NCBI GenBank assembly: GCA_965238045.1 | Contig: CBDEGU010000004.1 | Coordinates: 1-43,790 of the forward strand | DNA length: 43,790 bases | Reading direction: 5' to 3' | DNA from: CBDEGU01 sp965238045 | GTDB taxonomy: Bacteria > Acidobacteriota > Terriglobia > Bryobacterales > UBA6623 | In this document: piece by piece, positions 40,905-43,790 of the stretch | How positions within the stretch are numbered: position 1 is the stretch's first letter | Layout: each line of letters starts with the position of its first letter | Made by a program: the position numbers and the translations under genes | The notes under the pieces: generated by a model | Told to the model about the DNA's origin: nothing | What the model saw: the letters and a program-made list of their open reading frames with translations, nothing else | Databases searched by the model: none

Positions 40905-42485
40905 ATGAATTTGCGCTCCATTCTCGCCGTCGCGGGCACTGTCGCTTTTTTTTCCGTGCTTGGGGGAGAATTCGGCGATCAGCTCGGCAGCGCCAGCCTG
41001 GCGATGCAGAAGACGGCCGTTGAGCCGGAGACGCGGGAATTGGTTGGCGTCCTAGACGCCATCGCGATACACTACCCCGACCCTTCGGACGTTCGCGATG
41101 CGATCTATGGCGGCGCGCTGCCCGCGATGCTCGAAGAGCTGGACCCGCACTCGATGTTTTTCGATCCCGAGGCCTATGGCCGTCTCCGCGAGGAGCAGCG
41201 CGGGAGCTACGTTGGCGTCGGCATGGTGATTCGACAGTTCGGCGAGGAAACCGTTGTCGACTATCCGTTCCCGGAAAGTCCGGCCTTCCGGCAAGGGGTC
41301 CGGCCGGGCGACATTATCGCCCAGATTGACGGAAACGAGGCCAGGGGGCTTCCAGTGGCCGAGGTGGCCCGGCGAGTGAAGGGTCCCGAGGGAACGACCG
41401 TGGACCTGGGACTCAAGAGACAGGGAGCCGAACAGATTGTTGCGCTGACATTAGTGCGGGCGAGCATTCCCAGGCGAAGCGTGACTTTGGCGTTCGAGGT
41501 TCAGCCGGGAGTGGGTTACATCAAGATCACCACGTTTAACGAGACGACGGCGGCGGAGATGGATCAAGCTCTCGGCAAGCTCGAGACCGGCGATCTGAAG
41601 GGGCTGGTGCTTGATCTTCGCGACAACCAGGGAGGCCAGCTCAGAGCGGGCGTCCATGTGACCGACCTGTTTCTGACGCCGGGTCAAACGATCGTCTCGC
41701 ACACCGGGCGGGCGTCGGATGAGAAGATCTACCGGGCAAAGATGGTTCCCCGCGTGCCGGCCTATCCGATGATCGTGCTTGTGAACTGCCATTCCGCCTC
41801 GGCATCGGAGATTGTCGCTGGAGCGCTGCAGGACCATGACCGGGCGCTGATCGCCGGCGCCAACACGTTTGGGAAGGGGCTCGTGCAAGCGGTTTATGAT
41901 CTGGACGATACGACGGGGCTGGTGCTCACAACGGCGCGGTACTACACGCCCAGCGGGCGTCTGATTCAGCGTCCCTATGACCAGATCTCGCGAGCCGACT
42001 ACATCTCGAATCCCTGCGAGGCGAGCTATCGCGCTCCCCAGGACGATGCGTACTCGACCGATAGCGGGCGAGTGGTCTTCGGCGGAGGCGGCATCACGCC
42101 CGATGTTCGGCTCGACCTGGGTCATGCGACAGCATTGCAGCGCCGCCTGCGGGCGCGCCGAGCCTTCGAGGGCTATGCGCAGCAGTATTGCATAGAGCGT
42201 TCTGATTTCTCCCGGGATTGGATCCCCGGCGCTGGGGATCTGGCGGGCTTCGAAGAGTATCTCGCCGGTCGGGCGATTCGCTTCTCAGGCGAGGAGTTTC
42301 ACAGGGAAAGGGACGTGATCACGCGCCAGCTCTCCAAGCATGTCTTGACGGCCTGTATCAACGTGGACGAGGGCATGCGGGTTGAGATCGAATCCGATCC
42401 CGCAGTCGCGGAAGCGGCTGATCTGCTTTCCGAAGCCACCAAACTGCTGCTTCGTCAGGCCGAGCCACTCGCCCAGAGCCGCTAG
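40905..42485 (+). CDS. C-terminal processing peptidase (S41 family)
   Basis: A 526-residue exported or membrane-anchored serine protease with an N-terminal hydrophobic segment (SILAVAGTVAFFSVLGG). Order of parts: an N-terminal helical region with LDPHSMFFDPEAY, a PDZ domain (GVGMVIRQFGEETVVDYPFP, VRPGDIIAQIDG), then the S41 core with VGYIKITTFNETTA, LVLDLRDNQGGQL, the serine in CHSASASEIVAGALQD and the lysine in NTFGKGLVQ. It trims or degrades envelope proteins in the periplasm. ATG 40905 is chosen because it begins the hydrophobic segment; the open frame extends to 40869. Confidence 0.95.
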   Translation: MNLRSILAVAGTVAFFSVLGGEFGDQLGSASLAMQKTAVEPETRELVGVLDAIAIHYPDPSDVRDAIYGGALPAMLEELDPHSMFFDPEAYGRLREEQRGSYVGVGMVIRQFGEETVVDYPFPESPAFRQGVRPGDIIAQIDGNEARGLPVAEVARRVKGPEGTTVDLGLKRQGAEQIVALTLVRASIPRRSVTLAFEVQPGVGYIKITTFNETTAAEMDQALGKLETGDLKGLVLDLRDNQGGQLRAGVHVTDLFLTPGQTIVSHTGRASDEKIYRAKMVPRVPAYPMIVLVNCHSASASEIVAGALQDHDRALIAGANTFGKGLVQAVYDLDDTTGLVLTTARYYTPSGRLIQRPYDQISRADYISNPCEASYRAPQDDAYSTDSGRVVFGGGGITPDVRLDLGHATALQRRLRARRAFEGYAQQYCIERSDFSRDWIPGAGDLAGFEEYLAGRAIRFSGEEFHRERDVITRQLSKHVLTACINVDEGMRVEIESDPAVAEAADLLSEATKLLLRQAEPLAQSR

Positions 42486-42496
42486 CCCGCATTTCT

Positions 42497-42528
42497 ACCC
42501 GCCTGGCGAGAAAGGCGGGTTAGGTTTT
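42497..42528 (+). terminator. Probable intrinsic terminator
   Basis: ACCCGCCT and AGGCGGGT form an 8-bp stem around an 8-base loop, followed by TAGGTTTT. It lies 11 bases after the protease stop codon, between two convergent genes. The T-run is short, so termination strength is uncertain. Confidence 0.6.
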
Positions 42529-42566
42529 CCTGGGTTCGTATTCTATTGCGAGGACGGCTGCCGATT

Positions 42567-42854
42567 CTATTGCGAGGGCGGCGGCGTGGGCGGCACGTAC
42601 TCGGGCGGGAGCTTGCCTCCCTCGCCGAAGAAGAACTCTTCCATGTGCTTGATGATGATCTCTTGCGCCTCGAGCGTCGCGGGATTGAGCCGGTACTCGT
42701 TGATGACCATTTTCAGGTGTTCGATCCACATGACCCAGGCGTCTTTCGAGACGTTATCATAGATGCGCTGGCCGAGGTCGCCGTCAAAGGGCATCTCGTC
42801 GAGTCCGGGCAGTTCCTTTCCGAACTTCGCACACTGAATCATTCGTTCCGCCAT
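42567..42854 (-). CDS. Fe(II)-trafficking protein, YggX family
   Basis: A 95-residue cytoplasmic protein. It shows the YggX pattern: IQCAKFGKELPGLD with the conserved cysteine at residue 8, then GDLGQRIYDNVSKDAWVMW, INEYRLNPATLEAQEII and MEEFFFG. The family protects iron-sulfur clusters from oxidation. The C terminus PPEYVPPTPPPSQ has extra prolines. The end of the gene is duplicated: ATTCTATTGCGAGG appears both at the stop codon and 24 bases beyond it, at 42540-42578. ATG 42854 is supported by a GGAAAGGAT-like purine site. Confidence 0.9.
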   Translation of the reverse strand: MAERMIQCAKFGKELPGLDEMPFDGDLGQRIYDNVSKDAWVMWIEHLKMVINEYRLNPATLEAQEIIIKHMEEFFFGEGGKLPPEYVPPTPPPSQ

Positions 42855-42997
42855 GGGATCATCCTTTCCGGCTTATTCTAGCAGGGGGGCCTAGAGGGCG
42901 GCGCCAGACTCGCCGGCACGGAGTGTCAGCGCGCAGAGCGCGGTCAGAAAAGCCTCGCCGCTCCAGGTGGAAGGAAACTGCTTCTTGTGCAGGAGGT

Positions 42998-43786
42998 TCA
43001 GCGCTTGACCGCGATCAGTGAAATTTGTTCGAAAGTCGGCCAGCGCCCGTTGCGCCGCGGCTTGCGCTCGACCGGGGCCAGTTGCTGAACCGTCGTCCGG
43101 GCGGGTGGCAGATCGGGGAAATAGAGCTGATAGACCGCATTGACCTTGTCGTAGTCGGCGCGGTCGTCAAGATAGAGGTTTGTGGCCACGACGTCGCTGA
43201 AATCCATCCCGGCTTCCTCGAGGTTGTCGAGCAAGTTGCGCATCGTTTGACGAAGCTGATTCTCCACGGTGGAGGCCCAAGTTCCGCCGTTCACGCCGGG
43301 TATAAATCCGCTCTTGGCCGAACAATAATAGGTGTCGCCCGCGAAAACGCAGGGGCTCGCCGTCGGGCTCGGCTTCATGTTCTTAGGCCGCACGGCGAGG
43401 CGCTGGGACAGATCGCGGACGGCGACGGCGGTATATTCGATGCGCGTCTTATGAGGGAGGCTGGTGACAAGGATCGTGGCCCGCGCGGGCGTATTTCCAA
43501 ACTCGAAATAGCCGGCGTAGACCTTGTTCATCTCACCGTAGGCCACGCCGGGGCCGACATAGGGATTGGTGAAGACCACATGTTCATAGCCGAGCCCGCC
43601 GGCCTTGAGGACCTTGCCGACATTGTCGAGCGCCATTTTGATTTGCGCCGCCACGGAGCCGGGGATGTCACCGGTCGCCAGATCACGGCCCAGCATCCCG
43701 GAGATGAACATGCGGTCGTGGGTGAGAATGCCCGGCGAATAGGGCTCGTTGATTGTTACGCCGGGGATCGAGACGGCTTTCTTCAT
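42998..43786 (-). CDS. Tandem RidA-domain protein (may be cut by the window edge)
   Basis: A 262-residue product with two RidA-like domains. The first covers residues 1-125 (MFISGMLGRDLATGD, then PARATILVTSLP) and the second covers 135-260 (TYYCSAKSGFIPGVNGG, then PARTTVQQL). Both halves keep the arginine of the PARxT motif that binds the substrate carboxylate, unlike the RidA homologue at 34485. The ATG at 43786 is four bases from the window end, so a longer N terminus, for example a signal peptide, cannot be excluded. Function is probably imine/enamine hydrolysis or ligand binding. Confidence 0.85.
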   Translation of the reverse strand: MKKAVSIPGVTINEPYSPGILTHDRMFISGMLGRDLATGDIPGSVAAQIKMALDNVGKVLKAGGLGYEHVVFTNPYVGPGVAYGEMNKVYAGYFEFGNTPARATILVTSLPHKTRIEYTAVAVRDLSQRLAVRPKNMKPSPTASPCVFAGDTYYCSAKSGFIPGVNGGTWASTVENQLRQTMRNLLDNLEEAGMDFSDVVATNLYLDDRADYDKVNAVYQLYFPDLPPARTTVQQLAPVERKPRRNGRWPTFEQISLIAVKR

Positions 43787-43790
43787 CGAG

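Overview
The window is high-GC bacterial chromosomal DNA. I infer an acidobacterium of the Bryobacterales/Solibacter type from three family signatures: two large serine/threonine kinases joined by one membrane helix to TolB/PD40-like propellers, a protein with putative-Ig repeats followed by the long beta-rich tail typical of Solibacter secreted proteins, and several decayed mobile elements. This assignment comes from memory of those families; no database was searched. No tRNA, rRNA or CRISPR array was seen.

Layout. 1-3.4 kb: a truncated tyrosine recombinase abuts a short dispersed repeat, followed by the three-gene proton-translocating transhydrogenase operon pntAA-pntAB-pntB on the minus strand. 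3.7-6.6 kb: an exported M28 peptidase gene broken by one in-frame amber codon, then mnmA. 6.8-19.4 kb: an accessory zone with an IS3 fragment, two kinase 5' ends cut off after the glycine-rich loop and lying in front of other genes (a GNAT gene and a secreted PHP-type hydrolase gene), a sodium:solute symporter, a full kinase-propeller gene, an exported acetamidase/formamidase gene broken by a second amber codon, a RAYT transposase stump, a GT-C-like membrane protein with a TPR-like tail, and what looks like a group II intron that has lost most of its reverse transcriptase. 19.4-28 kb: arfB, then a methyltransferase/Ig-repeat fusion gene split by a 996-bp IS1595-like element with intact terminal repeats and an 8-bp target duplication, a HEAT-repeat protein, a second kinase-propeller, an IS256-type relic and a small unknown gene.

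28-34.3 kb is a cobalamin uptake and salvage operon on the minus strand, btuF-btuD-btuC-cobU-cobS-cobC-cobT, with overlapping or nearly abutting genes behind a cobalamin riboswitch. cobS carries an in-frame TGA, and CobU and CobC each carry a pentapeptide-repeat insert encoded by 15-bp repeats. 34.4-43.8 kb is mostly housekeeping: a lipoprotein RidA homologue, a SulP transporter, cysS, rnhA, dusB, galU, a C-terminal processing protease, a YggX-type protein and a double-RidA protein at the right edge.

The main observations for follow-up are: (i) a short repeat (core CTGGAGTGGACCCC) present at seven places, nearly always at the edge of a broken or mobile gene and directly upstream of the RAYT relic; (ii) repeated reuse of kinase 5' ends, with a conserved upstream box, in front of unrelated genes; (iii) three otherwise intact genes each interrupted by one stop codon; (iv) the IS-split methyltransferase/Ig fusion; (v) the ORF-deleted group II intron; (vi) the 15-bp-repeat inserts in two cobalamin genes.
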